A stretch of DNA of 64,000 nucleotides from Poriferisodalis sp965116245. GTDB taxonomy: Bacteria; Actinomycetota; Acidimicrobiia; Acidimicrobiales; Poriferisodalaceae. Location of the stretch: positions 2,833,934 through 2,897,933 of the forward strand of contig OZ220497.1 of NCBI GenBank assembly GCA_965116245.1, read 5' to 3'. The notes below the pieces were generated by a model. The model searched no databases, was not told the origin of the DNA, and saw nothing but the letters and a program-made list of their open reading frames with translations. Below are positions 17,181 through 25,971 of the stretch, one piece after another. Every line of letters starts with the position of its first letter. Positions within the stretch are counted from its first letter, which is position 1. Made by a program: the position numbers and the translations under genes.

Positions 17181-18272
17181 TTAGTTGGACTCCACGCGTT
17201 TGATCCCAGTTTCTTCTGAGTGCCAGCTCAACTGCCGGTCCGATGGCCAGTTAGGGCCGAACAGATGCCACTGATGTGAATCCGCAGCAATCAGTGTCAT
17301 CAGTTCGTCTGCCAGCCGCTGAGTGACCGCAGCGACGTCGTCACGCAAACGACCGCTTCGAGCAGTGTTAATTGGTGGCCGAACCATACCCAGATGCCTA
17401 CCGCGGGGACGAAAGTAGACGGCAGTCGGCAGTAGCGCAGCGCCAGTTCTCAGTGCCAACATCGCAGGACCCGCTGGCAGCGTGGTGCGTTCGTCTCCGA
17501 AAGTCACCTCAACACCATCTGAGGTGAGGTCGCGGTCGCACAGCAAACACACAATCTCATTTCGTCGCAGCGCAGCAAGCACTTCGCGGCCCGCGTCACT
17601 GCCGAGCGGCACTACCCGCATACCCAAACGCTCGCGGAAGTCAGCAAACCAGGCAAACAACTCGGGCGGTTCAAGTGGCTCCACCACAACAGTGATGGGC
17701 AGCCGATTGAACGAGGCCATCCAGAAGCCAGCCCACTCCCAGCCTCCCAGGTGCGGGAGAGCCAAAATGACGCCGTTTCCAGCATCAAGAGCTTCCTCAA
17801 CGTGGTGATAAGCGGGAACTTCGATTCCACGATCCAGTGTGACTTCGTTCAGTGTCGGCAGGCGGAACGACTCCAACCAATAGCGGGCGTAGGAACCAAA
17901 CGCAGCCTCGGTGGCGCGCCGCAAATCGAGGTGTGCGTGCGTGTCCACTTCAGTATTGGCGGTTGAACCTGCCAACAAATCCGCTGTCGAATCGTCCGTC
18001 GAAGCACGCTTCGCACACTTCAAGCCAGTGCTAACGCCCGCATGCGTGCCGCGGCTGGCGACCCAGCGATGCGCTCTGGCTTGATGCCGCCGCACCATCG
18101 CGGCTTTAGCGGGCATTGAACGGGCCAGCAACGGGCCCGCCAGAGCAGCCATACGCTCAATGAGCCACAACGGCATCAGCCGTGCGACTGACGCACCCGC
18201 TTGGTACCCGGCCACCACTGCCTTATCCCGTGCCTGGCTCCGCCACCGCGCGCCGCGCGGAGTTGTGCTCAC
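17181..18272 (-). CDS. patA: PatA-like lysophospholipid/PIM acyltransferase (HtrB/LpxL family)
   Basis: Membrane-associated acyltransferase of the LPLAT superfamily; the mycobacterial relative PatA acylates the mannose of PIM. The catalytic HxxxxE motif is seen in LPHLGGWEWAG, followed by VVVEPLEPPELFAWF, a CDRDLTSDGVEVTFG stretch and the closing WHLFGPNW. The GTG start overlaps the pgsA stop as GTGA, tightly coupling it to PI synthesis. About 40 residues (90-130) of Ser/Thr/Ala-rich sequence are inserted before the catalytic domain. Length 363 aa against about 300 in close relatives. Confidence 0.87.
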   Translation of the reverse strand: MSTTPRGARWRSQARDKAVVAGYQAGASVARLMPLWLIERMAALAGPLLARSMPAKAAMVRRHQARAHRWVASRGTHAGVSTGLKCAKRASTDDSTADLLAGSTANTEVDTHAHLDLRRATEAAFGSYARYWLESFRLPTLNEVTLDRGIEVPAYHHVEEALDAGNGVILALPHLGGWEWAGFWMASFNRLPITVVVEPLEPPELFAWFADFRERLGMRVVPLGSDAGREVLAALRRNEIVCLLCDRDLTSDGVEVTFGDERTTLPAGPAMLALRTGAALLPTAVYFRPRGRHLGMVRPPINTARSGRLRDDVAAVTQRLADELMTLIAADSHQWHLFGPNWPSDRQLSWHSEETGIKRVESN

Positions 18273-18862
18273 TTAGTCTTGTGTGCGCTGGCTTGGCGCC
18301 AAACCTTCACAAAGCGCATCACTGCCGTTACTGACGACAGAACTAACAGCAGCCACAGCAGCGGCACTAGCAGCGCCTCAAACGCGACCGCGACTGCCAA
18401 CACCACGGTGCGTTCGGCCCGCTCCATTAGTCCGCCCTTGGCTTCAAACCCCAGCAACTCTGCCTTAGCTCGTTCGTAGGAAATCAGCGCACTGATACCA
18501 AGGACCGCCATGGGCAACACGGCCCAACGTCCCCCGAGTTCACCAGCGAGATACCAAGCAATACCGCCTAGCAGCACACCATCAGCAACTCGATCGGCTG
18601 TCGAATCGAAAAATGCACCTCGGCGCGACGCACTCCCTTTGGCCGCGGCGACCGGTCCATCAAACAGGTCTGCTAGCGCAGTGAGAACCAGCAACACGGT
18701 GCCCAGACCCAGGCGGCCCGAACCAATCGCGATGGCACTAGCGCCCGCTGTGACGAGGCCGAACGCCGTGAGCACATCTGCATTCAGGCCGATCGCGGCA
18801 AGGCCGCGTCCCATCGGCGCTGTGACGCTGTCAACCCCTGCGCGGAACCGTCCGTCAAACAC
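18269..18862 (-). CDS. pgsA: CDP-alcohol phosphatidyltransferase, probable PI(-phosphate) synthase
   Basis: Membrane enzyme of 197 residues with about five or six helices, expected to condense CDP-diacylglycerol with an inositol phosphate, the entry to PIM synthesis. The CDP-alcohol motif is recognisable: DG-PV-A then G-AFF-D-STA-D (about residues 66-88), but the usual arginine after the alanine is replaced by alanine. Start is GTG behind AAGGG, two bases after the stop of the preceding gene; the stop overlaps patA. Placement in the pgsA-patA-pimA order supports the PI assignment over phosphatidylglycerol phosphate synthase. Confidence 0.85.
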   Translation of the reverse strand: MFDGRFRAGVDSVTAPMGRGLAAIGLNADVLTAFGLVTAGASAIAIGSGRLGLGTVLLVLTALADLFDGPVAAAKGSASRRGAFFDSTADRVADGVLLGGIAWYLAGELGGRWAVLPMAVLGISALISYERAKAELLGFEAKGGLMERAERTVVLAVAVAFEALLVPLLWLLLVLSSVTAVMRFVKVWRQASAHKTK

Positions 18863-18864
18863 CG

Positions 18865-19557
18865 TCAGCCCTTGTCGCCAGCGATGCTGACGGTGTCGTC
18901 AACAGCGGCATCTTCGGTGGCCGCGTCGCTGGCGACTGGGGCGCCAGCAACTGGTTCGGTGGCAACCGCATCGACATCGCCTGCGTCAGTGACAACCGTG
19001 TCGGTGACGACCGCGTCAGCGGATGCTGCGTTGGCAGTGTCGGTACTCGGCGCTGTTTCAATCCAGGTCTCGGGATTGTCTTCGACCCACTTTTCCAGCA
19101 CTGCACCATTTAGGGCATCAACTAGCACCAGACCTCTGCTGCGGGGCGGATCCTCTGCTGAGTACACGAGAACTCGCCAGGTTGGACGGCTCATCCAGCC
19201 ACGCCAACCCAGTTGGGCGCTGGCATGCCCGACAGCGAAACCGAGATCGGCGACTGCAGCTACCAGTGCTTCATTCTCGTTGACGGCAAACCGGCGTCCC
19301 GCAGCGAACTGGTAAATGCCAAACAGGGCAAGTAGCGCGCCACCAACTGCCACTCCGCTGTTGAGCAAGATGGCATCGCTATCTGCTGCCAGGGCAGCGG
19401 TAGTTGCCCAAACTCCGAGGGCAAAGCACAGTGCACCGGTGATCTTGCGGCGTGAATTGTCCGGAAATTTGTAAGTCCCTACGAACCCGCGGTCCAGATC
19501 GGCGGGCAACACGTCGCGAACTTCACCGAGGTGCTTGGGCTCAGGCTCGTTCATCAA
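18865..19557 (-). CDS. Conserved-looking membrane protein of unknown function
   Basis: I do not recognise a named family. The 230-residue protein has a soluble start, two membrane helices (about 40-58 and 68-88), a soluble part of about 70 residues with RPTWRVLVYSAEDPP, and a C-terminal tail of about 60 residues made almost only of Ala, Asp, Val and Thr. The tail's DNA is repetitive. It sits between mshC and pgsA with a 2-bp gap to pgsA, so it is co-transcribed with the lipid genes. Confidence 0.72.
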   Translation of the reverse strand: MMNEPEPKHLGEVRDVLPADLDRGFVGTYKFPDNSRRKITGALCFALGVWATTAALAADSDAILLNSGVAVGGALLALFGIYQFAAGRRFAVNENEALVAAVADLGFAVGHASAQLGWRGWMSRPTWRVLVYSAEDPPRSRGLVLVDALNGAVLEKWVEDNPETWIETAPSTDTANAASADAVVTDTVVTDAGDVDAVATEPVAGAPVASDAATEDAAVDDTVSIAGDKG

Positions 19558-19606
19558 ACCAACGCTACCCGCACCGCCGCAACAGCTTGCTACATGCAGG
19601 GAAGGC

Positions 19607-20743
19607 CTACAACATCACTCCGAGTAAGGCCGCAGCGTCGCTGACCGGCAATCGATTCATCGCTGCCCGATCAATCGCGTCCAAAGCGCCGGGCGTGTCG
19701 AGATCATCGTCAAGACGTTCGCGCACCTGTGTTAGCGCACCATCGCCTGGACCTGCCGAGCGCCAGCTCTCGAGACGACGGGCTGCGGCGGCAACTAGGT
19801 CTTCGGACCAGTCCCAGTCTTGCCGATAGTGCGCCCCTAACAATGCCAGTCGCACTGCCATCGGCTCCCAGCGTGAGCGTAAATCTGCAACAAACGTCAG
19901 GTTGCCAGCCGACTTGGACATTTTGACGCCACCGCATCGCACCATTGACGTGTGCATCCAGTGACGCACGAAGGGTTGTCCTGTCGCAGCCTCGGACTGA
20001 GCGCGCGAGCATTCGTGGTGCGGAAACAACAAGTCACTGCCACCGCCGTGAACATCAATTATCTCGCCCAGGTGTGTCAGCGCTAGTGCGGAGCACTCCA
20101 CGTGCCATCCGGGCCGGCCCAAACCCCACGCCGACGACCACTCCGGCTCACCGGCCAGCGATGGCTGCCACAGCACAAAATCAAGCGGGTTGCGCTTGTT
20201 CGGATCGTCTGGTCGCCCGCCTCGCTGGCGGGCCAGTTCCACCATCGCTGCCTCATCTAGACCGCAGAGTTCACCGAAGCGGCGCAGCCCAGAAGCGCGC
20301 CATACCCCAGCGACATCGAAATACACACCCTCTGTTGTGCGATAGGCGTGACCGCTGCGAAGCAAACGTCCTATCAATCGCCGAATGTCCGGGATCGCCG
20401 ATGTCGCTCGAGGTTCGGCTTCGACCGGCAACAAGCCCAGCGCCGCCATGTCGTCGTCGAATGCTGCCAGCGATCCTGCTGCTAGATCCAAATAGTGGAT
20501 GCCCATTGCGCGTGCGCGAGCTAGCAGATCGTCGTCCACGTCTGTGATGTTGCGAACGCAGCGGGTTCGACAGCCCAAGTCCCGCAACCTGCGCCGGAGC
20601 ACATCGAAGGCCAGGAAAGTTGCGGCGTGACCGACATGGGTGGCGTCGTAGGGAGTGATTCCGCACACGTACATTCGCACCGTTGTGCCGGGGCGTGCAA
20701 CGAGCGGCACCACCGCCCGTCGCTGAGTCTCATATAGCCGCAT
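19607..20743 (-). CDS. mshC: Mycothiol synthesis cysteine ligase MshC
   Basis: ATP-dependent ligase joining L-cysteine to GlcN-inositol in mycothiol synthesis. It resembles cysteinyl-tRNA synthetase but has the MshC-type first motif MYVCGITPYDATHVGHA (cysteinyl-tRNA synthetases have GPTVYD here), with the zinc-binding cysteine and HIGH-like VGHA. The second signature is KMSKSAGN. GWHVECSALA and LLFPHHE provide the other zinc ligands. At 378 aa it lacks the long C-terminal tRNA-binding part of CysS. Mycothiol is confined to actinobacteria, which supports the taxonomic reading. Confidence 0.92.
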   Translation of the reverse strand: MRLYETQRRAVVPLVARPGTTVRMYVCGITPYDATHVGHAATFLAFDVLRRRLRDLGCRTRCVRNITDVDDDLLARARAMGIHYLDLAAGSLAAFDDDMAALGLLPVEAEPRATSAIPDIRRLIGRLLRSGHAYRTTEGVYFDVAGVWRASGLRRFGELCGLDEAAMVELARQRGGRPDDPNKRNPLDFVLWQPSLAGEPEWSSAWGLGRPGWHVECSALALTHLGEIIDVHGGGSDLLFPHHECSRAQSEAATGQPFVRHWMHTSMVRCGGVKMSKSAGNLTFVADLRSRWEPMAVRLALLGAHYRQDWDWSEDLVAAAARRLESWRSAGPGDGALTQVRERLDDDLDTPGALDAIDRAAMNRLPVSDAAALLGVML

Positions 20744-20800
20744 CTCTCCAGCTAAACCGCTCTCCAGCTAATCCGAGCTCTAGCTAAACCGAGCCGAGTC
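20744..20800. repeat. Short degenerate repeats between npdG and mshC
   Basis: Imperfect copies of a CTCTCCAGCTAAACCG-like unit of about 16-18 bp directly before the mshC start. It is one of many such boundary repeats in this window. Confidence 0.6.
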
Positions 20801-20828
20801 AGCCTGTTGCGTGGGCTCAATAGGCGTC

Positions 20829-21716
20829 TCAGGCTGGGACCGACCCAGCGTCGGTGCGGCTCGGCCCGCCGCCCAGCACACTGATCGGAACGTGATCTAA
20901 GCCCACTAGCCGCAGCGCTACACGGGTGCGATAGCGAGTGTTGAGCTGCATCAGCACAGCAGTGAACGCTTCGATAGCGGTGGCGTTGGACAGGTTGCCG
21001 CAATCAAGCGCCCTTGCGCCCGGCATGCGATCCACTATCTCTGCGATGTGCCAGGTGGCCTCGCGGTGGTCGCTACAGATCAAGATGTCGCCGTGTACCG
21101 GCTCATCCAGGTTGCCGAGCTCGGTTGCGGGGACGTGCTGGAGGGCTGCAGCAACTCGAGACTCCGGCAGGGTCGCCTGGACTGAGGCTGCCACCGAACC
21201 TCTAGGCGGTATGAGCGGCACGAACTCGTCGTCTACACGGGCCAGTGCATTTGACATGGTTGCCACTACCTTGCCTCGTAGCTGCTCGGCTACGTCCCGG
21301 GCTGTGATGGCCGCCGCATCCCACGGTGTTGCGATCACTACGGTGGGCTCTGTGGCGGCCAAGCTGTTGGCGCCGGGTTGTATGCGCAGCGGACGCTCCG
21401 GCCAACGCTCCAAGATGCTGTCCACCACCTCCATCGACCGGTATTTTGAACGCGAGCCGAGCGTCACCTCACAGCCGATGTCGGCCAGCCGAGCGGCCAG
21501 CGCAGCACCAGCCGGGCCAGTGCCACCAATGATGCCGATGCGAGTGGGTTCCTCACTGTTTGACTGGTGTACTTGACCGGGCGATGGGCCAGTCGGCGGC
21601 CTGGCGCTAGGGACGGCTGCGGTTAGGCCATCCGCGGTGATGCCGTCCGCGCCCAGTTCGGAGTTCCCAGTTGCTGACACGAACGTCACAGTAGAGCAGC
21701 CTGCATCGGACGGCAA
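20829..21716 (-). CDS. npdG: F420:NADPH oxidoreductase (NADPH-dependent F420 reductase)
   Basis: Moves hydride between NADPH and coenzyme F420. The Rossmann start IGIIGGTGPAGAALAARLADIG and the LGSRSKYRS loop for the NADPH phosphate match the Fno/NpdG family, as do VIATPWDAA, SVAASVQATLP and DILICSDHREA. About 65 residues precede the GIIGG motif; they look disordered, and a GTG inside them (near 21689) may be the real start. It would supply reduced F420 to enzymes such as the LLM-class protein at 30456. Confidence 0.87.
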   Translation of the reverse strand: MPSDAGCSTVTFVSATGNSELGADGITADGLTAAVPSARPPTGPSPGQVHQSNSEEPTRIGIIGGTGPAGAALAARLADIGCEVTLGSRSKYRSMEVVDSILERWPERPLRIQPGANSLAATEPTVVIATPWDAAAITARDVAEQLRGKVVATMSNALARVDDEFVPLIPPRGSVAASVQATLPESRVAAALQHVPATELGNLDEPVHGDILICSDHREATWHIAEIVDRMPGARALDCGNLSNATAIEAFTAVLMQLNTRYRTRVALRLVGLDHVPISVLGGGPSRTDAGSVPA

Positions 21717-22098
21717 CGAAAGATCGCAGGTAGATCAGCCGCAATGGACTGCAACAGAGGTTGACCAGCGGCAAAGGAGCCCAAAGAGCAGCTACCAGCA
21801 GCGAACAAACGCAAACAGCAGCGGCGGTAACCGGGGATGCCACGAGGCACTGACTCGCGGCAGCGGAGTGCTGCAGTCAACCACTGAAGACCGCAGCAGG
21901 AGCGTATGGCATGAGTGTCAGCACTTCAGCGATCACTTCAGCGGTTCAGCACTTCAGCGGTTCGACGGTTCGACGGTTCAGCGGTTCGGCGGTTCAGCGG
22001 TAGCTTCCGGCTGAACGCATCAGCACTGGCGGCAGGAAGCATTAGCAAAGGCGGCGGCGTTGCGGGGAGATGCCGCCACGGCAAACGGAGGCCACGAC
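21717..22098. other. Divergent intergenic region with short repeats
   Basis: No gene is supported here. The region separates npdG (minus) from fabI (plus) and should carry both promoters. From about 21919 to 22001 it is dominated by a direct repeat of TTCAGCGGT and near variants in 8-10 bp steps. The ribosome site of fabI lies at the right edge. Confidence 0.6.
21919..22001. repeat. Short-period repeat (TTCAGCGGT-like) upstream of fabI
   Basis: About nine adjacent imperfect copies of an 8-10 bp unit alternating CACTTCAGCG and GGTTCGACGG forms, located 100-180 bp before the fabI start. Confidence 0.75.
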
Positions 22099-22878
22099 GT
22101 GACTGGAATCGGAATCGTAGAAGGCAAGAAGTTCCTGATTACCGGGGTGCTGACCGAGGCCTCTTTGGCTTTCAATGTGGCTCGTCTGGCCCAAGAAAAC
22201 GGTGCCGAGGTAGTGCTGACCGGTGCTGGCCGGGGTGTCAGGCTCACAGAGCGAGCGGCGCGGCGGCTACCTGAGCTGCCAGATGTGTTGCCGTGCGATG
22301 TCACTATGCCCGATGAGATTGAGGCCGTGCGGGCTGAGCTGAATCGAAAGTGGGGGCACCTAGATGGCCTGTTACACGCCATAGGTTTCGCTCCCGAGAG
22401 CTGCCTGGGCGGCAACTTTTTGAACGCTCCTTGGGAGGATGTTGCAACAGCTTTGAACGTTTCGGCCTACAGCCTCGCTGCACTTACGTCGCCGATGGCG
22501 CCGTTGCTGGCCAAAGCGCAGGGTTCGGTGGTGGGACTTACGTTTGATGCCAGCGTGGCGTGGCCGGTTTACGACTGGATGGGTGTCGCCAAGGCAGCAT
22601 TTGAATCGGCAGCGCGCTATTTGGCCAAGTCGCTGGGCCCACAGGGAGTGCGGGTGAACCTGATCTCAGCAGGACCCATCCGCACGATGGCCGCCAAATC
22701 GATCCCCGGCTTCGCAGAGTTCGAGGATGCCTGGACCGAGCGCGCACCGCTGGGCTGGGACATCACCGACAGCGAAGCCGTGGCACGCAGCACCCTGGCA
22801 CTCATGTCGGACTGGTTCGGTGGCACCACCGGCGAGATAGTCCACGTAGACGGCGGCTACCACGCCATGGGCGCATAG
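22099..22878 (+). CDS. fabI: Enoyl-ACP reductase, InhA/FabI type
   Basis: NADH-dependent reductase of fatty-acid elongation (FAS II). I chose the GTG at 22099 because GGAGG lies seven bases ahead and the protein then starts just before the nucleotide fold; the open frame reaches back to 22060. Motifs: FLITGVLTEASLAFNVA for the dinucleotide site, LLHAIGFAP, and the catalytic Tyr-x6-Lys in VYDWMGVAK, then VNLISAGPIRTMAA. These read closer to mycobacterial InhA than to E. coli FabI. Length is 259 aa, as expected. It stands alone, without other FAS genes nearby. Confidence 0.9.
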   Translation: MTGIGIVEGKKFLITGVLTEASLAFNVARLAQENGAEVVLTGAGRGVRLTERAARRLPELPDVLPCDVTMPDEIEAVRAELNRKWGHLDGLLHAIGFAPESCLGGNFLNAPWEDVATALNVSAYSLAALTSPMAPLLAKAQGSVVGLTFDASVAWPVYDWMGVAKAAFESAARYLAKSLGPQGVRVNLISAGPIRTMAAKSIPGFAEFEDAWTERAPLGWDITDSEAVARSTLALMSDWFGGTTGEIVHVDGGYHAMGA

Positions 22879-22964
22879 ACCGCATAGACTCTGCACGCAA
22901 CAGGCCGCACTCAACAAACCAGCTAGTACTAAGCTCGCGGCGTTAGTCGCACAGGAGGGGTTTC

Positions 22965-23048
22965 ATGTCGGGTAAGTTGGATGCATCTCGCGGGTTTTCA
23001 CAAACGACGCCTGCGCGGACCCCCCCCCCCCGCGCTTCGGTTCGTTGA
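22965..23048 (+). CDS. 27-codon leader frame with strong ribosome site, out of frame with the surface gene
   Basis: ACAGGAGGGG four bases before the ATG at 22965 is among the best ribosome sites in the window. The frame runs through a 12-C tract and ends at TGA 23046-23048, which overlaps the TTG at 23045 where the large surface-protein frame opens. One extra C (or two fewer) would fuse the two frames and give a normal secreted protein starting MSGKLDASRG. As written it is a short peptide, or a leader coupled to weak TTG reinitiation. Confidence 0.6.
   Translation: MSGKLDASRGFSQTTPARTPPPRASVR
23020..23031. repeat. Homopolymer of twelve C between start codon and body of the surface gene
   Basis: An uninterrupted run of 12 cytosines lies 53 bases after the ATG at 22965. 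A run this long in a coding start is a classical slipped-strand site; it is also a place where sequencing makes errors. Confidence 0.9.
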
Positions 23049-25495
23049 GTAGATGTAAGGCTGCGGCAGCAGCAGCCGCAATCGCTGCTGTGTTGGTGAT
23101 GTTGGTGCCAGCCTCGGTGGGCGCGCAGTCGGATGAGGTACATCTAGCTGGCGCTGAAGGATGGACGGAATCTGATTGTGCGGGTGAGGTGCCGATCGTG
23201 GTCGGTTCCGACGCAAGAGCCCAATCCGACATCTACAGCGCCATCACGCTGGCAGGCGCAATTGACACTAAGTGTGTGATCCTCGCTGGAGCCCGTGACG
23301 CTGAGATGTCCGAGATGCAACGCAAGCGTCTAGAGGCTGCGAAGTCAGGTGGTTATGTGGTTGGCGGCACAACATCAGTGCCCGCGGCCAAGACCGCAGG
23401 GCGCGACATGGTGCGCGTAGCGGGCGCCGACCGGTGGGCCACCGCACAACAAGTCGGCGCAATTGCAGCCGGTTCCGATCCGGCTGATTTGCCGAACCCA
23501 CCCTCCAAGTCAAGCCCAATAGAGATCGAATCTGCCGGAGCGCACATCCGGGGCGCTGAGGGCTGGTTCGGCTCCGACTGCTCAGATGAAATACCGATCA
23601 TGGTCGGTTCAGATGCAGCAGCCCAATCAGACATCTACAGCGCCATCTCCCTCGCCGGTGTGGTCGGCACCTCTTGCGTGATCCTCGCCGGTGCCCCCGG
23701 TGGCGAAATGCCTGAGACCCAACGCAAACGATATGATGCCGCCGCGCCGGGCGGTTTTGTCGTCGGCGGCACAGCAGCAGTACCGAATACGCATTCAACT
23801 AGACGCATCAACATCCGCATAGTTGGCGCCGACCGGTGGGAGACAGCGAGATTGGTAGGCCAGCGCGCCAACGGCTACATAGGTGTCTCGGTTGGCGCGG
23901 ATTTTACGTGTGCCATACGCACCAACGGCAAAATCGTCTGCTGGGGCAACAACGAATTCGGGAAAGCCGACCCCCCAGAAGGCACCTACACTACTGTCTC
24001 GGCTGGCGCGAACTCTGCGTGCGCCATACGCACCAACGGCAAAATCGTCTGCTGGGGCAACAACGAATTCGGACAAACCGACGCACCGGACGGTACCTAC
24101 ACAGCTATCGCCACCGGCTATAACCACTCGTGCGCGATCCGCACCAACCACAGCTTGGCTTGCTGGGGCTCAAACCAGAACGGCAAAGCCGACGCGCCCG
24201 AGGGCAACTACACAGTTGTCGCTCTAAGTGGGGGCCACTCGTGCGCGATCCGCACCAACCGCAGCTTGGCTTGCTGGGGCTCGAACCAACACGGCGAAAC
24301 CAACGCACCCGAAGACACCTATAGGGCCGTAGCAGCCGGTGCCCTTCAGACGTGCGCGATCCGCATAATAAACAACACCGCAATCTGCTGGAGTGCTAAC
24401 GACCACCCACAGATCAATCCACCTGAAGGCCGCTACGATGCGATAGCAGCCGGTACACACCACTCGTGCGCGATCCGCAGAAGCAACAGCAAAATAGTCT
24501 GCTGGGGCTCAAACCAGCACGGCGAAGCTAACGCGCCCGATGGCGAGTTCAGCGACATTGCTGTCAGCGATCATGAGGTGGAGGAGGGCCATTCATGCGC
24601 ACTACGCACAAATGGCAAAATTGTCTGCTGGGGTTCTAATGCCCACGGACAACTCGGCACCCATGGACAACTCAGCGCCCAGGGACTACTCGGCGCACCA
24701 GACGGTACCTACAGAGCCATCTCAGCGGGCGTCCTTCAGACTTGCGCGATAGACACCGACGGTACCTCTGTCTGCTGGGGCTCCAACGAACTCGGTGAAA
24801 TCGGTGAAATCGGTGTGCCTCCCGAAGGCAGCTACACTGCCATTGCGGTGGGCGGGCTTACCCTTAAGGCGTGTGCGATACGTGTCAACGGTACCGCTGT
24901 CTGCTGGGGCTCTAACCTGTCGGGTGAAACTGGAGCGCCTCCTGATGGGCGCTACACCGCTATCGCAGCAGGTAACCTTCACACATGTGCGATACGCGTC
25001 GACGGCACCGCAGTCTGCTGGGACGTAAGCACCGAGTTGGGCAATGACTACGGTCAGACCGACGTACCTAACGGCACCTATACCGCGATCACAGCAGGCG
25101 ACGGTCACGTTTGCGCTTTGCGTAGCGACAGTACTGCTGTCTGCTGGGGGCAAAACAACGTCGGGCAAGCAAATGCTCCTGCTGGCCAGTTCCTAGCCAT
25201 TTCAGCTAGCGGCAACTATTCGTGCGCGATACGCATCAACGGCAAAATCGTCTGCTGGGGTTCAAGCTTCTTCGGTGCAACCGACGCACCCGACGGTAGC
25301 TACGTCAACATCTCGGCCGGAGGACTGCACACTTGCGCGATCCGCACCAACCGCACCGCTGTCTGCTGGGGTTCAAGCTTATTCGGTGCAACTGACGCAC
25401 CCGACGGCGAGTTCAAGGCTGTTTCAGCTGGCAGCGTCTTTTCGTGTGCGATACGGACCAACGGCAAAATCGTCTGCTGGGGGAGCAACAGCTGA
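23045..25495 (+). CDS. Large secreted protein: two cell-wall-binding-like modules plus 14 RCC1-like repeats
   Basis: The frame opens at a TTG (23045), but the natural start is probably the ATG at 22965, now out of frame by one base because of the 12-C tract. The signal sequence is clear: Arg/Lys, an Ala/Val/Leu core, then PASVGAQS. Two modules of about 115 residues follow, each ending in the (A/V)GADRW(A/E)TA hallmark of cell wall binding repeat 2. From about residue 285 to the end there are 14 repeats of about 37 residues of the CAIRTNGKIVCWG...APDGTYTAIAAG kind, an RCC1-like beta-propeller pattern with two cysteines per repeat that could pair once outside the cell. The neighbouring gene at 25972 is a shorter paralogue. 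Probable role: surface adhesion or envelope architecture (inference). Confidence 0.8.
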   Translation: MSRCKAAAAAAAIAAVLVMLVPASVGAQSDEVHLAGAEGWTESDCAGEVPIVVGSDARAQSDIYSAITLAGAIDTKCVILAGARDAEMSEMQRKRLEAAKSGGYVVGGTTSVPAAKTAGRDMVRVAGADRWATAQQVGAIAAGSDPADLPNPPSKSSPIEIESAGAHIRGAEGWFGSDCSDEIPIMVGSDAAAQSDIYSAISLAGVVGTSCVILAGAPGGEMPETQRKRYDAAAPGGFVVGGTAAVPNTHSTRRINIRIVGADRWETARLVGQRANGYIGVSVGADFTCAIRTNGKIVCWGNNEFGKADPPEGTYTTVSAGANSACAIRTNGKIVCWGNNEFGQTDAPDGTYTAIATGYNHSCAIRTNHSLACWGSNQNGKADAPEGNYTVVALSGGHSCAIRTNRSLACWGSNQHGETNAPEDTYRAVAAGALQTCAIRIINNTAICWSANDHPQINPPEGRYDAIAAGTHHSCAIRRSNSKIVCWGSNQHGEANAPDGEFSDIAVSDHEVEEGHSCALRTNGKIVCWGSNAHGQLGTHGQLSAQGLLGAPDGTYRAISAGVLQTCAIDTDGTSVCWGSNELGEIGEIGVPPEGSYTAIAVGGLTLKACAIRVNGTAVCWGSNLSGETGAPPDGRYTAIAAGNLHTCAIRVDGTAVCWDVSTELGNDYGQTDVPNGTYTAITAGDGHVCALRSDSTAVCWGQNNVGQANAPAGQFLAISASGNYSCAIRINGKIVCWGSSFFGATDAPDGSYVNISAGGLHTCAIRTNRTAVCWGSSLFGATDAPDGEFKAVSAGSVFSCAIRTNGKIVCWGSNS

Positions 25496-25971
25496 TTATT
25501 CTCGCCGTGCTTTAACTGCAACCCTGGACTACCCAGTGGCAACTGGGATATTTGGTTTCCGGAGTCGCTGGTAATGGTCGGCAGTGACTTTGGTGATTAC
25601 TTGTGCGGAACCCGCAATATGCATTTGTTCTTGCAACAATCGTCTGTGTTGAGGTGTGCGAGGTGCGCGTAGCACCCCTCACTGCCGACCGGCCGCTACC
25701 GACGCTCAGCGCGTCTTACAAGTCGCACGCAATCGCGGCTGCTGAAAGCCGCCCTACCGCGACTACACAACTGCGCGTTGCGTGTCCGATACCTACGGGC
25801 GGCGGCCCTAGGTGCTGGGAAGACTCGACCCACCCAATGCCCCCGTCAGGGCCTTAGCGGTGTGCATTTAGTTGCCTGACTTGCGAACTTACGTTTTGGG
25901 ACCCGGAACGGTACTGTCGCTGTAACGGCGGTGGTCGCGCCACCGTTGGTGAAATCGTAAAGGGAGTTCTT
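25496..25971. other. Intergenic region between the two surface-protein genes
   Basis: I see no supportable gene in these 476 bases. There is a small hairpin soon after the first gene's stop, and near 25921-25948 a CGGTGG/CCACCG inverted repeat shortly before the ribosome site of the second gene, which should lie with its promoter in the right half. Confidence 0.55.
25532..25547 (+). terminator. Weak hairpin after the first surface gene
   Basis: CCCAGT (25532-25537) and ACTGGG (25542-25547) form a six-pair stem with a four-base loop, followed by the T-enriched ATATTTGGTTT. Position fits a terminator, but the stem is short. Confidence 0.35.

Noticed and set aside
19607..20743. Cysteinyl-tRNA synthetase
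   Set aside because: The signature is GITPYDATHVGHA and the tRNA-binding C-terminus is missing, both typical of MshC.
25603..25857. 84-codon plus-strand frame between the two surface genes
   Set aside because: No ribosome site, no recognisable domain, and composition unlike neighbouring coding sequence.
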